Positions 1 to 7,850 of a stretch of DNA of 64,000 nucleotides are shown here, piece by piece (position 1 is the stretch's first letter; each line of letters opens with the position of its first letter). Origin of the DNA: Ferrimonas sediminum. GTDB taxonomy: Bacteria; Pseudomonadota; Gammaproteobacteria; Enterobacterales; Shewanellaceae. The DNA lies in assembly GCF_900100175.1 (NCBI RefSeq), contig NZ_FNEM01000007.1, forward strand, positions 1 through 64,000. The letters are read 5' to 3'. The notes below the pieces were generated by a model. That model made no database searches, was not told where the DNA came from, and saw only the letters and a program-made list of their open reading frames with translations. The position numbers and the translations under genes are program-made.

Positions 1-246
1 CCTTCTAGCCATCGCCTGCGATGTGACTCCGCTCGTCCCCCCTCCGTGGCCGAGCCAAGGCCCCCTATTTGAGAAACCTTGTCCGGTACGGCCCAACGCC
101 AATGCTCATCTCCTACCCCGCTCAATCTCGGTATCGGTTGTACGACTCTGCCTCGACGGCCGTGGGCGCTTGAGCGATGCCCCTTGATGCCGCCGCCCTT
201 TCCCTTTAGGTTAATTCTCACCAGACTCAGAGGAAAAGGACACCTT

Positions 247-873
247 ATGATCACCCTATACGGCTACCCCCACACCCGCTCGCTGCGAATCTCCTGGCTA
301 CTGGAAGAGCTGGGCCTGGATTGGGACTACTCGCTGGTGGACTTTAACCAGGGCGAGCATCGCTCGAAGGCGTTTCTGAGCATCAACCCGGCCGGCAAGG
401 TGCCAGCCCTGACCGATGGTGAGTTGACCCTGGTTGAGTCCGGAGCCATCTGTCTGCACCTGGCACAAAAATACGGTCAGGGCCTGTTGCTTCCTCAACC
501 CGGCAGCGATGCCAGCGCCCTGCACCATCAGCTGATGATCTTTGTCCTGTGTGAACTGGAACAACCGCTGTGGACCATAGGCAAACACAAATTTGCCTTG
601 CCGAAAGATAAGCGCGTCAGTGCCGTCATCGACACCGCCTGCTGGGAGTTTGACAAGGCCTGCAAGCTGATCGAACCCTACCTGTCCGAGCAGGGATTCC
701 TGCTCGGCGATCAGTTCAGCGTCGCCGACATACTGCTCACCCACACTCTCAACTGGGCCAGGGGATTCAAGCTGCCACTCTCTGAACGATTGGATGGCTA
801 TCGGACCAGAATCTCCGCCCGCCCCGCCCTGGCATCGGCGTTGGCAAAAGAGAGTGCCGTGCTGAAAAATTGA
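247..873 (+). CDS. Glutathione S-transferase family protein
   Basis: This is a 208-residue cytosolic GST, the usual family length. The N-terminal thioredoxin-like half begins ITLYGYPHTRS and carries the glutathione-contact segment NPAGKVPAL followed by VESGAICLHLA. The C-terminal helical half contains FSVADILLTHTL, with the conserved N-cap-like Asp. GSTs conjugate or reduce electrophiles with glutathione; the substrate cannot be read here. The frame is open further upstream (to 79), but the ATG at 247 is preceded by an AGGAAAAGGA ribosome-binding site and starts exactly where the GST fold starts. It stands alone ahead of the helicase gene. Confidence 0.88.
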   Translation: MITLYGYPHTRSLRISWLLEELGLDWDYSLVDFNQGEHRSKAFLSINPAGKVPALTDGELTLVESGAICLHLAQKYGQGLLLPQPGSDASALHHQLMIFVLCELEQPLWTIGKHKFALPKDKRVSAVIDTACWEFDKACKLIEPYLSEQGFLLGDQFSVADILLTHTLNWARGFKLPLSERLDGYRTRISARPALASALAKESAVLKN

Positions 874-932
874 GCCAGCCCTAGGCGAACCAACCCGTAC
901 AAGTGACCACGGTGCGAAACTGTTTCAGTCTT

Positions 933-953
933 TCCGCCTGTTTTTCGGGCGGA
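933..953 (+). terminator. Weak hairpin after the GST gene
   Basis: A six-base stem TCCGCC/GGCGGA closes a loop of nine bases. No clear U-tract follows, so it is at best a weak terminator for the GST gene. Confidence 0.3.
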
Positions 954-989
954 GGTCAACTTTGCCTGATGTTTTTTTCAACAAAACAC

Positions 990-1017
990 TTGCAATTCCT
1001 TCCAAGAAGAGTAATAT
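990..1017 (+). promoter_or_regulatory. Candidate sigma-70 promoter for the DEAD-box helicase
   Basis: TTGCAA (990-995) and TAATAT (1012-1017) are separated by 16 bases. A start near 1024 would leave a leader of about 140 bases before the helicase ATG. Long leaders are known for the cold-shock helicase deaD/csdA of Escherichia coli; equivalence here is inferred from position only. Confidence 0.45.
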
Positions 1018-1164
1018 GCGCGCCCTCGGGATCACTCTCCCTATTGGGAGGCAATTAGCGCCAAACAACGTCTGCCGGCCAGGGCGGCTATATGGGTTGT
1101 TGGTTGGGCTAACGCCTCATTATTTTGTATCGCAGCGCATCTGCGACAACCTGATTGGATATAC

Positions 1165-3051
1165 ATGTCTGACACCACTATTGATTTTGCTGGCTTAAAC
1201 CTGCCGGCACCTCTGCTTGCGGCCGTAACTGACCTGGGCTTTACCGCTCCTACGCCTATTCAAGCGCAAGCCATCCCCTTCATGCTGGAAGGCAACGACA
1301 TTCTGGGCGAAGCCCAAACCGGTACCGGTAAAACCGCCGCATTCGGTCTGCCTGCATTGGCAGGTCTGGATCCAAGCAAGCGCCATGTGCAGATGCTGGT
1401 TCTGGCTCCTACTCGCGAGCTGGCTATCCAGGTAGCAAAATCTTTGGAAGAATTTGCCGTAAACCTGAAAGGTTTGCGCCTGACTACCCTGTACGGTGGT
1501 CAGCCTTACGGTCCTCAGTTGCGCGATCTTGAGCGTGGAGCTCAGGTTGTTGTGGCCACCCCGGGCCGCCTGATGGACCACATTCGTCGCGGTAGCCTCG
1601 ATCTTGAAAACGTAAAGTGCTGCGTTTTGGACGAAGCTGACGAAATGCTCAACATGGGCTTTCTGGAAGACATCGAGTGGATTCTGGAGCACCTGGACGA
1701 CAGCGCCCAAATGGCCCTATTCTCCGCCACCATGCCTCAGCAGATCCGTCGAATCGCCAACCGATTCCTGAAAGATCCTAAGCACGTTAAGATCGCCTCT
1801 AACGAGAACACTAAGGCCAACATCACCCAGAAAGCCTGGAAGGTGACCGGTGTTTCCAAGCAGACCGCCCTGGAGCGTCTGGCTGAAACCCTGCCTTACG
1901 ATGCCATGATCGTGTTCGTTCGTACCCGTGGCGACACCGTCGATCTGGCCGCACACCTGAATGGCCTGGGCTTCCGCGCCGCCGCCCTGAACGGTGACAT
2001 GAGCCAGCAGCAACGTGAACACACCGTTGCCCAGCTGCATAAAGGTAAGATCTCCATTCTGATCGCCACCGACGTAGTCGCCCGTGGTCTGGATGTGCCT
2101 CGCATCACTCACGTAGTGAACTACGATTTGCCGATGGACTCCGAGTCCTATGTGCACCGTATCGGCCGTACCGGCCGTGCAGGCCGCGAAGGTGAGGCGA
2201 TTCTGTTTGCCCGCCCACGTGAAATGCGTCTGCTGCGCAACTACGAGCGTCAGACCAAAGGCACCATTGCTCCAATGGACCTGCCCAGCGCCGAAGAACT
2301 GGGACGCCACCGTGTTGGCCGTCTGCAGGAAGAGCTGGTCAAGTGCGTTGAAGAACGTGACCTGAACGAGCTGAAAGAGATGCTCACCGATATGGCAGAA
2401 AAGACCGAGCAGGACATCCTGAGCCTGGCCGCCGCCCTGCTGTTCGAGCGTCAGCGCAAGAAGCCGCTTAAGCCTAAGCCGGATCCAGAGCCTCGTTTCG
2501 AGCGTCGCGAACGTGGCGATCGCCCGGATCGCGGTGAGCGTCGCGAGCGAGGTCCACGTCGTGAGAACATCAACTTCGATACCTACCGCCTGGCTGTAGG
2601 TAAAGAGCACGGTGCTCAGGTGAAGGACATCGTCGGCGCCATTGCCAACGAGTTGCAGATGGAAAGCCGCCTGATTGGTCAGATTCGCCTGTTCGACGGC
2701 CACACTCTGGTGCAGCTGCCGGCCGACATGCCTCCTTATGCCAAAAACGATCTGCGTAAAGTGCGCATCCGCAACCGTCAGATCGACGGCCAGGTGACCA
2801 ACGAGCAGATTCCACCACGCCCAGAGCGCGATGGCGATCGCCGTCCTCGCCGTGAAGGTGAATTCCGCGGTAACCGTGATGGCGAACGTCGCCCACGTCG
2901 TGAAGGTGAATTCCGAGGCAGCCGTGATGGCGAGCGTCGCCCACGTCGTGACGGAGACTTCCGTGGTCGCCGTGATGGCAACCGTGAAGGTGGCCAACGT
3001 CGTGAAGGTGGCCATCGCGGTCAGCGTCCACAGCGTGATTTCAATAATTAA
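1165..3051 (+). CDS. deaD: DEAD-box ATP-dependent RNA helicase DeaD/CsdA
   Basis: This 628-residue protein has the full DEAD-box motif series: Q-motif region PTPIQAQAIP, Walker A AQTGTGKT, PTRELA, TPGR, VLDEADEML, SAT, and in the second RecA-like lobe ARGLD and HRIGRTGRAG. A basic linker is followed by a DbpA-type RNA-binding fold (INFDTYRLAVGKEHGAQVKDI to about residue 545). The tail is an Arg/Gly-rich repeat. The order and length match DeaD/CsdA, which remodels RNA during ribosome assembly and mRNA turnover, notably in the cold. The tail contains three near-identical 16-residue units. It is followed by a strong terminator, so it is probably monocistronic. Confidence 0.95.
   Translation: MSDTTIDFAGLNLPAPLLAAVTDLGFTAPTPIQAQAIPFMLEGNDILGEAQTGTGKTAAFGLPALAGLDPSKRHVQMLVLAPTRELAIQVAKSLEEFAVNLKGLRLTTLYGGQPYGPQLRDLERGAQVVVATPGRLMDHIRRGSLDLENVKCCVLDEADEMLNMGFLEDIEWILEHLDDSAQMALFSATMPQQIRRIANRFLKDPKHVKIASNENTKANITQKAWKVTGVSKQTALERLAETLPYDAMIVFVRTRGDTVDLAAHLNGLGFRAAALNGDMSQQQREHTVAQLHKGKISILIATDVVARGLDVPRITHVVNYDLPMDSESYVHRIGRTGRAGREGEAILFARPREMRLLRNYERQTKGTIAPMDLPSAEELGRHRVGRLQEELVKCVEERDLNELKEMLTDMAEKTEQDILSLAAALLFERQRKKPLKPKPDPEPRFERRERGDRPDRGERRERGPRRENINFDTYRLAVGKEHGAQVKDIVGAIANELQMESRLIGQIRLFDGHTLVQLPADMPPYAKNDLRKVRIRNRQIDGQVTNEQIPPRPERDGDRRPRREGEFRGNRDGERRPRREGEFRGSRDGERRPRRDGDFRGRRDGNREGGQRREGGHRGQRPQRDFNN
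2839..2982 (+). repeat. Three 48-base tandem repeats in the deaD tail
   Basis: Units at 2839-2886, 2887-2934 and 2935-2982 encode RRPRREGEFRGNRDGE-like 16-mers. In-frame repeats of this kind can gain or lose units by slippage, changing the length of the RNA-binding tail without a frameshift. Confidence 0.85.
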
Positions 3052-3099
3052 GCCACTGTTTTAGCATCGGCTTTCTTTAGCTGATGCACAGGGTCTGAT

Positions 3100-3134
3100 A
3101 AGCTGCCGTCCTTTATAGGACGGCAGCTTTTTTT
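3100..3134 (+). terminator. Intrinsic terminator after deaD
   Basis: A perfect 12-base-pair stem (AAGCTGCCGTCC with its complement) encloses a six-base loop and runs into seven T residues. Confidence 0.93.
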
Positions 3135-3136
3135 GT

Positions 3137-3658
3137 ATGAAACCCTGGATTTTTGCGTTTACCCTGCTTCTCAGCAGCCAGGCTCACGCCTCATTTACCG
3201 AAACCAGCAGCGATGTACTGGAGCTGGCTTTGCCGGCTGCCGCCGCCTCCATCGCCTACTTTGCTGAAGACGACACCGACGGCCTGTGGCAACTGGGCTA
3301 CAGCCTGGGGGCCACCACCCTGACCACCTACGGACTCAAGGCCCTGGTGAACAAAGAGCGCCCGAATGGCGAGGACAACGACGCCTTTCCCAGTGGCCAC
3401 GCTGCCATTACCTTCAGCGCCGCCGGCTTTCTGCAACGGCGTTATGGCTGGCACTACGGCCTCCCCGCCTACCTGCTGGCCAGCTACACCGGTTACGCCC
3501 GGGTTCAGACAGACAATCACGAAGTGGTGGATGTGCTGGCAGGAGCGGCGATCGGCATGGCCTTCAACTATTTTCTGGTTAGCCCCCACCCCAGCGTAGC
3601 CATCAGTCCATACTATGACGGTGACACCGCCGGCTTAGTGGGCCAGGTCCGTTTTTAG
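3137..3658 (+). CDS. PAP2-family phosphatase, exported
   Basis: This is a 173-residue protein with an N-terminal signal or membrane segment (FAFTLLLSSQAHA) and the three PAP2 phosphatase motifs: KALVNKERP, PSGHAA, and ARVQTDNHEVVD supplying the last His and Asp. PAP2 enzymes remove phosphate from lipid phosphates such as phosphatidic acid, undecaprenyl pyrophosphate or PGP on the periplasmic side. The substrate is not evident. The start is odd: the ATG lies two bases after the U-tract of the deaD terminator and has no Shine-Dalgarno sequence, so it may be expressed by readthrough or initiate weakly. The HIT gene follows 9 bases downstream. Confidence 0.82.
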   Translation: MKPWIFAFTLLLSSQAHASFTETSSDVLELALPAAAASIAYFAEDDTDGLWQLGYSLGATTLTTYGLKALVNKERPNGEDNDAFPSGHAAITFSAAGFLQRRYGWHYGLPAYLLASYTGYARVQTDNHEVVDVLAGAAIGMAFNYFLVSPHPSVAISPYYDGDTAGLVGQVRF

Positions 3659-3667
3659 GAGAGTACG

Positions 3668-4096
3668 ATGTTCCAACTGCATGAAAGACTGGCGCAGGAC
3701 TCTGTGCTGGTGGGCGAACTGCCCCTGTGTCAAATTCGTCTGGCCAAAGACGCCCGTTACCCCTGGCTGATTCTGGTGCCCAAACAAAATGGCACCCGTG
3801 AACTTCATCAACTGACCGCCGACGCCCAGCAGCAGTTGATGAAAGAGTCGTGCAGCGTTGCCGCCATCATGGAGCAACACCTGACACCGGATAAAATCAA
3901 TGTCGCCTCACTGGGCAACGTGGTTGAGCAGTTACACCTGCATCACGTCGCTCGCTTCCAGCAGGATGATGCCTGGCCGGGTCCCATCTGGGGGGCCCAT
4001 CCGGGCGTGCTGGAGTCAGAACAGCAACTGCAGGACAAGCGACGCCAGTGGCAACAGTGGCTGGCGCCGCTGGAACGGTTTAAACCGGCGCCCTAA
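3668..4096 (+). CDS. HIT-domain protein
   Basis: A 142-residue histidine-triad protein. The triad region reads QLHLHHVARFQQDDAWPGPIWG, in which the signature HxHxH is represented by HLHH, a form common in a gammaproteobacterial HIT subgroup often annotated as diadenosine tetraphosphate hydrolase-like. The family cleaves or transfers nucleotidyl groups; the natural substrate is unknown. A TTAGGAGAG ribosome-binding site precedes the ATG. It is probably co-transcribed with the PAP2 gene and converges on yaeQ with only four bases between the stop codons. Confidence 0.82.
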   Translation: MFQLHERLAQDSVLVGELPLCQIRLAKDARYPWLILVPKQNGTRELHQLTADAQQQLMKESCSVAAIMEQHLTPDKINVASLGNVVEQLHLHHVARFQQDDAWPGPIWGAHPGVLESEQQLQDKRRQWQQWLAPLERFKPAP

Positions 4097-4100
4097 ATCC

Positions 4101-4646
4101 CTACTGGGACTTCTGCCGACACTCGGGCTCAATGCTGATAGAGCCCGATTCGGTGGACAACAGACACTGGCCATCCATAATGTTGGCCTGCAGCTTAATG
4201 TTGCGCCCGGCCAGTTCCGCCAGGGCATTGAAGTCCACATCACTCAGGCTCCAGACACTCAGGTTGTCCTGGCGACTGAGATTGGCCTGGTTTTGCTGCC
4301 ACCACACCTTGGCGGAACGTTCGCCATAGTTAAACAGCACCACCTGCTTGGCACGACCACAGGCCTTCTTCAGCCGCTTTTCATCCGGCTGCCCCAGTTC
4401 AATCCACAGCTCAATCTCACCGGCGTCATTTTTCAGCCACAACTCGGGCTCATCGTCGGCGCATAAGCCCTTGGTAAACTCCAGCCGCTCCTCGGCGTAA
4501 AGGCACCAGGCCAGCAAGCGCACCATCAGGCGACCGTCGGTTTCAGATGGGTGGCGGGCCAGGGTCAGGCTCTGATTCAGATATTGATGGCGGTCCATAT
4601 CCGCCAGTTCGACGTGGGCTTTAAACACCGTCGCTTTTAGAGCCAT
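4101..4646 (-). CDS. yaeQ: YaeQ family protein
   Basis: A 181-residue protein that matches YaeQ over its whole length, from the start MALKATVFKAHVELADMDR through LTLARHPSETDGRLMVRLLAWCLYA and the ELWIELGQPDEKRLKKA core. YaeQ has a nuclease-like (PD-(D/E)XK-related) fold. A role in transcription-elongation phenotypes has been discussed, but its function is not settled. Monocistronic by layout. Confidence 0.9.
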   Translation of the reverse strand: MALKATVFKAHVELADMDRHQYLNQSLTLARHPSETDGRLMVRLLAWCLYAEERLEFTKGLCADDEPELWLKNDAGEIELWIELGQPDEKRLKKACGRAKQVVLFNYGERSAKVWWQQNQANLSRQDNLSVWSLSDVDFNALAELAGRNIKLQANIMDGQCLLSTESGSISIEPECRQKSQ

Positions 4647-4819
4647 GATCGGGCATCCAGTTTCAGTTCAGAATAATCCGGTATTGTACCCCCAAATATT
4701 TCTTTTTGAGTGGGAACCCGCAGGTAATTTTTCTGTCTTATGTGCTGATTTCCTTAACAACCCTTGCATAATCAAGGCTGAGCCCTAATAGTAGATGGGA
4801 CATTTTTCCGGAGAATCCA

Positions 4820-5611
4820 ATGCGTACTCTATTTAAGATCGGCCTGGTTAGCGCGGCCGTGGCTCTGGCAGGTTGCCAGGAGCAAGCCAAAACCGAAGAA
4901 GTAAAAGCTGATGCGGCGCCGGCGACCACCGAATCCCAGCAGTGGGCCAATGAAGATCAAAAGACCGCTTATGCCCTGGGCGCCTCTTTTGCAGCCAACC
5001 TGGCTCAAAGCTTCGACCAGCTGAAAGAGTTGGACATCGTCATCGACAACGCCACCGTTCTGGAAGGCATCAAAGCCGGCCTGGAAGGCAACAGCAAGAT
5101 GACCGAAGAGCAGTTAGCCGAAACCCTGCAGGCGTTTGACGCCCGCATCGCCAAGGTTGCTCAGGAAAAAGAAGCCGCGGAAGCCCAGGCTGCCAAAGCC
5201 GAAGGCGAAGCCTTCCTGGCCGAGAACGCCAAAAAAGAAGGCGTTAAAGTCACCGAATCCGGCCTGCAGTACAAAGTCCTCACCGAAGGTGAGGGCGCCA
5301 TGCCTGTGGCCGCCGACACCGTCGAGGTGCACTACCGTGGTACCCTGATTGACGGTACCGAGTTTGACTCCTCCTACAAGCGCGGTGAGTCAATCAGCTT
5401 CCCGCTCAATGGGGTGATCAAAGGCTGGACCGAAGGCCTGCAGCTGATGACCGTTGGCTCCAAGTACGAGCTGTACATCCCGTCTGAGCTGGCCTACGGC
5501 GAGCGCGGTGCCGGCGCATCCATTCCTGGCAACGCCGCCCTGGTGTTTGAAGTGGAACTGCTGAGCATCCCTTCTCAGGAAAAGAGCAATACCGGCCAGG
5601 AACAGCACTAA
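4820..5611 (+). CDS. FKBP-type peptidyl-prolyl isomerase, lipoprotein (FkpA/Mip-like)
   Basis: A 263-residue protein with a lipoprotein signal whose lipobox LAGC places the lipidated Cys at residue 19. Residues about 45-125 form the helical dimerisation domain of FkpA/Mip proteins. A long charged Glu/Ala/Lys helix follows, then an FKBP domain ([56 protein letters not shown]) with the standard active-site aromatics. It should act in the periplasm as a proline isomerase and chaperone for exported proteins. A GGAG ribosome-binding site precedes the ATG and a strong terminator follows. Confidence 0.93.
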   Translation: MRTLFKIGLVSAAVALAGCQEQAKTEEVKADAAPATTESQQWANEDQKTAYALGASFAANLAQSFDQLKELDIVIDNATVLEGIKAGLEGNSKMTEEQLAETLQAFDARIAKVAQEKEAAEAQAAKAEGEAFLAENAKKEGVKVTESGLQYKVLTEGEGAMPVAADTVEVHYRGTLIDGTEFDSSYKRGESISFPLNGVIKGWTEGLQLMTVGSKYELYIPSELAYGERGAGASIPGNAALVFEVELLSIPSQEKSNTGQEQH

Positions 5612-5627
5612 ACCTGCAACAACAAAA

Positions 5628-5652
5628 AAGGCGCCTTGGGGCGCCTTTTTTT
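5628..5652 (+). terminator. Intrinsic terminator after the FKBP gene
   Basis: GGCGCC stems with a TTGG loop are flanked by an A-run and seven T residues. The A-run would let it work in both directions. Confidence 0.92.
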
Positions 5653-5689
5653 ATCTCCTTTACGCCTTACCATCCTCTAGGGAGCATCC

Positions 5690-6388
5690 ATGTCTGTCAC
5701 CCTCTACAGCGGCAAAAGTGCCGCCTTTGGCGCCGAAACCAGTGCCATCCACAAAACCGCCATCAGCCTGCCCCGATACTGCTCCCCCCTCGGGTTGGCC
5801 GAAGATGAGGTGGCCGATCCCCGCTTTCATGGCGGTAGCGAGCGGGCACTGCACTACTACCCGGCCGAGCATTACCCGTTCTGGGAACAGATGTGGCAGT
5901 CGCTGGCTCTGACTCCCAGCCCGACCCCGTTTCAGGGCGGTGCCTTTGGTGAAAACCTGTCGGAAACCGGCTGGACCGAGCGCAATGTCTGCATCGGCGA
6001 CCGCTTCCGGTTGGGTGAGGTGTTACTGGAAGTCAGCGAACCCCGCTGCCCCTGCCACAAAATCAATACCCGCTTTAACTACAGCCAACTGGCGATGCTG
6101 GTGCAGCTGACCGGGCGCAGCGGTTGGTTTTTCCGGGTCATTACTCCGGGCGAAATCAAGCAGGGCGACAGCCTGAAGCGGGTGCATCAGGATGAGCGCA
6201 GCCTGAGCGTGGCACGCTGCATGGAGATTCTCTATGGGCAGCAGCGCCAGCCCGAGCAGCTAAAACGCCTGACGGAGCACCCTAAATTGACTCAGGTGTG
6301 GCAAAATCACGCCATAAAATGGCTAGAAAACGAACAGGCCGCAGACTGGAGCCGACGCCTGTTCGGTCACCCGACAACCAGCCAATGA
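5690..6388 (+). CDS. MOSC-domain protein, YiiM family
   Basis: A 232-residue protein like E. coli YiiM. The MOSC core includes DPRFHGGSERALHYYP, GENLSETG and the Cys-containing motif EPRCPCHKIN, whose Cys is the conserved ligand candidate of MOSC sulfurases. YiiM and YcbX act in a molybdenum-cofactor-dependent reduction of N-hydroxylated bases; that role is taken from the family. The ATG follows a TAGGGAGC ribosome-binding site. Confidence 0.87.
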   Translation: MSVTLYSGKSAAFGAETSAIHKTAISLPRYCSPLGLAEDEVADPRFHGGSERALHYYPAEHYPFWEQMWQSLALTPSPTPFQGGAFGENLSETGWTERNVCIGDRFRLGEVLLEVSEPRCPCHKINTRFNYSQLAMLVQLTGRSGWFFRVITPGEIKQGDSLKRVHQDERSLSVARCMEILYGQQRQPEQLKRLTEHPKLTQVWQNHAIKWLENEQAADWSRRLFGHPTTSQ

Positions 6389-6765
6389 ACCTTATTTAGC
6401 CGTTGAGTTGAGTTTGTGCTCAAATTCAACTTAGCGGCGACTCAAAAAAGCAGAACTTCGTTTTAAACTCTCAAAACTGTCGCTAACACAACTGGCAAAA
6501 ATCCCGTTCATCCAACCTAATCAGTGACTTTTTTCGTAATATTACCACGAATGGCGTTTTTTCCGTCAGCCACTTTCAAACCAAAAATCTCGCCAAATCG
6601 CGCACTTTTCGAACGAAAGGCAAAAATAACGTGACTCAAGTCACACAAGCCAAGCTAAGTTAAACACGCTGCTTGAAGCAAGGGTGGGGACGTTATAAGC
6701 CTGTCACATCAACTTTTATGACTGAAAGTTGCTAAAAGAAAATTACTACAATTCGCGAGGACTTG
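6389..6765. other. 377-base intergenic control region
   Basis: No coding potential was seen. It contains a CRP-like site and a possible promoter for the ABC importer operon (listed separately), plus AT-rich spacer DNA. Confidence 0.5.
6630..6645 (+). promoter_or_regulatory. CRP-like binding site upstream of the nucleoside importer
   Basis: GTGA-CTCAAG-TCAC at 6631-6644 is a perfect inverted repeat of the core CRP half-sites with the canonical six-base spacing. A TATAAG at 6694-6699 with TTGAAG at 6673-6678 (15-base spacer) would put the site near -68, a usual activator position. CRP control of nucleoside uptake is common in enteric relatives. Confidence 0.6.
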
Positions 6766-7770
6766 ATGATGAAAGCAATTGCCTCTACTGCCGCGGCAGT
6801 AACTCTGGCTCTGACCTCCTTTGTCGCCGGGGCAGTAGACTTTAAGCCTGCTGTAGCCTATGACGTCACTGGTAAGTACGACAAATCCTTCAACCAAGCC
6901 GTATTTGAAAATGGTGTGACCAAATTCAACAACGACAAAGGCCTGAAGATCCGTGAGTTCGAACCTGCCAACGACGCCCAGCGCGAACAGGGTCTGGAGC
7001 GCCTGGCAAAGCGTGGCTTCACCCCCATCGTCGTTGTCGGTTTCATGTACGGCACCGCCCTGGAAAAAGTGGCTAAGAAGTACCCTGAAACCGAATTTGT
7101 AATCATCGATTCTGTAGTAGACCTGCCAAACGTTAAATCCATCGTGTTTAAAGAGCACGAAGGGTCTTTCCTGGTAGGCGCGCTGGCAGCCATGAAGTCT
7201 GAATCCAAGAAGCTGGGCTTCGTAGGTGGCATGGATATCCCTCTGATCCGTAAGTTCGCTTGTGGTTATGAGCAGGGTGCCAAGTTCGTCAGCAAAGACG
7301 CCGAAGTATTCCAGAACATGACCGGTTCTACCGTTGCGGCCTGGAACGATCCAGCCCGTGGCTCCGAACTGGCCAAGTCTCAGTTCACCAAGGGTGCTGA
7401 CGTTGTCTTCGCCGCTGCAGGCGGTACCGGTGTGGGTGTTTACCAGGCCGCGAAAGACGAAGGCAAATTCGCCATCGGTGTAGACTCCAACCAGAACTAC
7501 CTGCACCCAGGCGTGATGCTGACCTCCATGGTTAAGCGCGTCGGTCTGGCCACCTACTCCATGTTTGAAGACTACCAGAACGGCAAGTGGGAACCTGGTA
7601 TCCACGCCAACGGCCTGAAAGAAAATGGCGTTGACTGGGCACTGGATGACTACAACCGCTCCTTGGTTACTCCAGAGATGGAAAAGCAGTTGACTGCCAT
7701 CTCCGACAAGATCAAGTCCGGTGATATTGTTGTTCATGACTACATGAGCGACAACACCTGTAACTACTAA
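6766..7770 (+). CDS. BMP-family ABC transporter substrate-binding protein (nucleoside type)
   Basis: A roughly 334-residue periplasmic binding protein with a signal peptide ending near FVAGAVDF. The fold runs from VAYDVTGKYDKSFNQAVFEN, typical of the BMP/PnrA family, through VGGMDIPLIRKFACGYEQGAKF and IGVDSNQNYLHPG. PnrA- and BmpA-like proteins bind purine or other nucleosides. The open frame begins with TTG at 6763, but two ATGs follow (6766, 6769) at suitable spacing from GCGAGGA, so the start is one of these. It is first in a four-gene importer operon and is separated from the ATPase by a GC-rich hairpin, as expected for a protein needed in excess. Confidence 0.9.
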   Translation: MMKAIASTAAAVTLALTSFVAGAVDFKPAVAYDVTGKYDKSFNQAVFENGVTKFNNDKGLKIREFEPANDAQREQGLERLAKRGFTPIVVVGFMYGTALEKVAKKYPETEFVIIDSVVDLPNVKSIVFKEHEGSFLVGALAAMKSESKKLGFVGGMDIPLIRKFACGYEQGAKFVSKDAEVFQNMTGSTVAAWNDPARGSELAKSQFTKGADVVFAAAGGTGVGVYQAAKDEGKFAIGVDSNQNYLHPGVMLTSMVKRVGLATYSMFEDYQNGKWEPGIHANGLKENGVDWALDDYNRSLVTPEMEKQLTAISDKIKSGDIVVHDYMSDNTCNY

Positions 7771-7784
7771 GTTACTGCTCCAAG

Positions 7785-7808
7785 CCCGGGGGCCACGCCC
7801 CCGGGTTT
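7785..7808 (+). terminator. Attenuating hairpin between binding protein and ATPase
   Basis: CCCGGGGGC and its complement form a nine-base-pair stem with a CAC loop, followed by only TTT. It probably causes partial termination or protects the 3' end of the binding-protein message. Confidence 0.75.
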
Positions 7809-7850
7809 CCCCTCCCTGCATCTCAGCCAGATCGCAAAGAGAACTCTGCT

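Noticed and set aside
1717-3015. Long minus-strand open frame opposite deaD (432 codons)
   Set aside because: It is a composition shadow of the repeat-rich deaD gene: low-complexity Thr/Ala translation, no family match.
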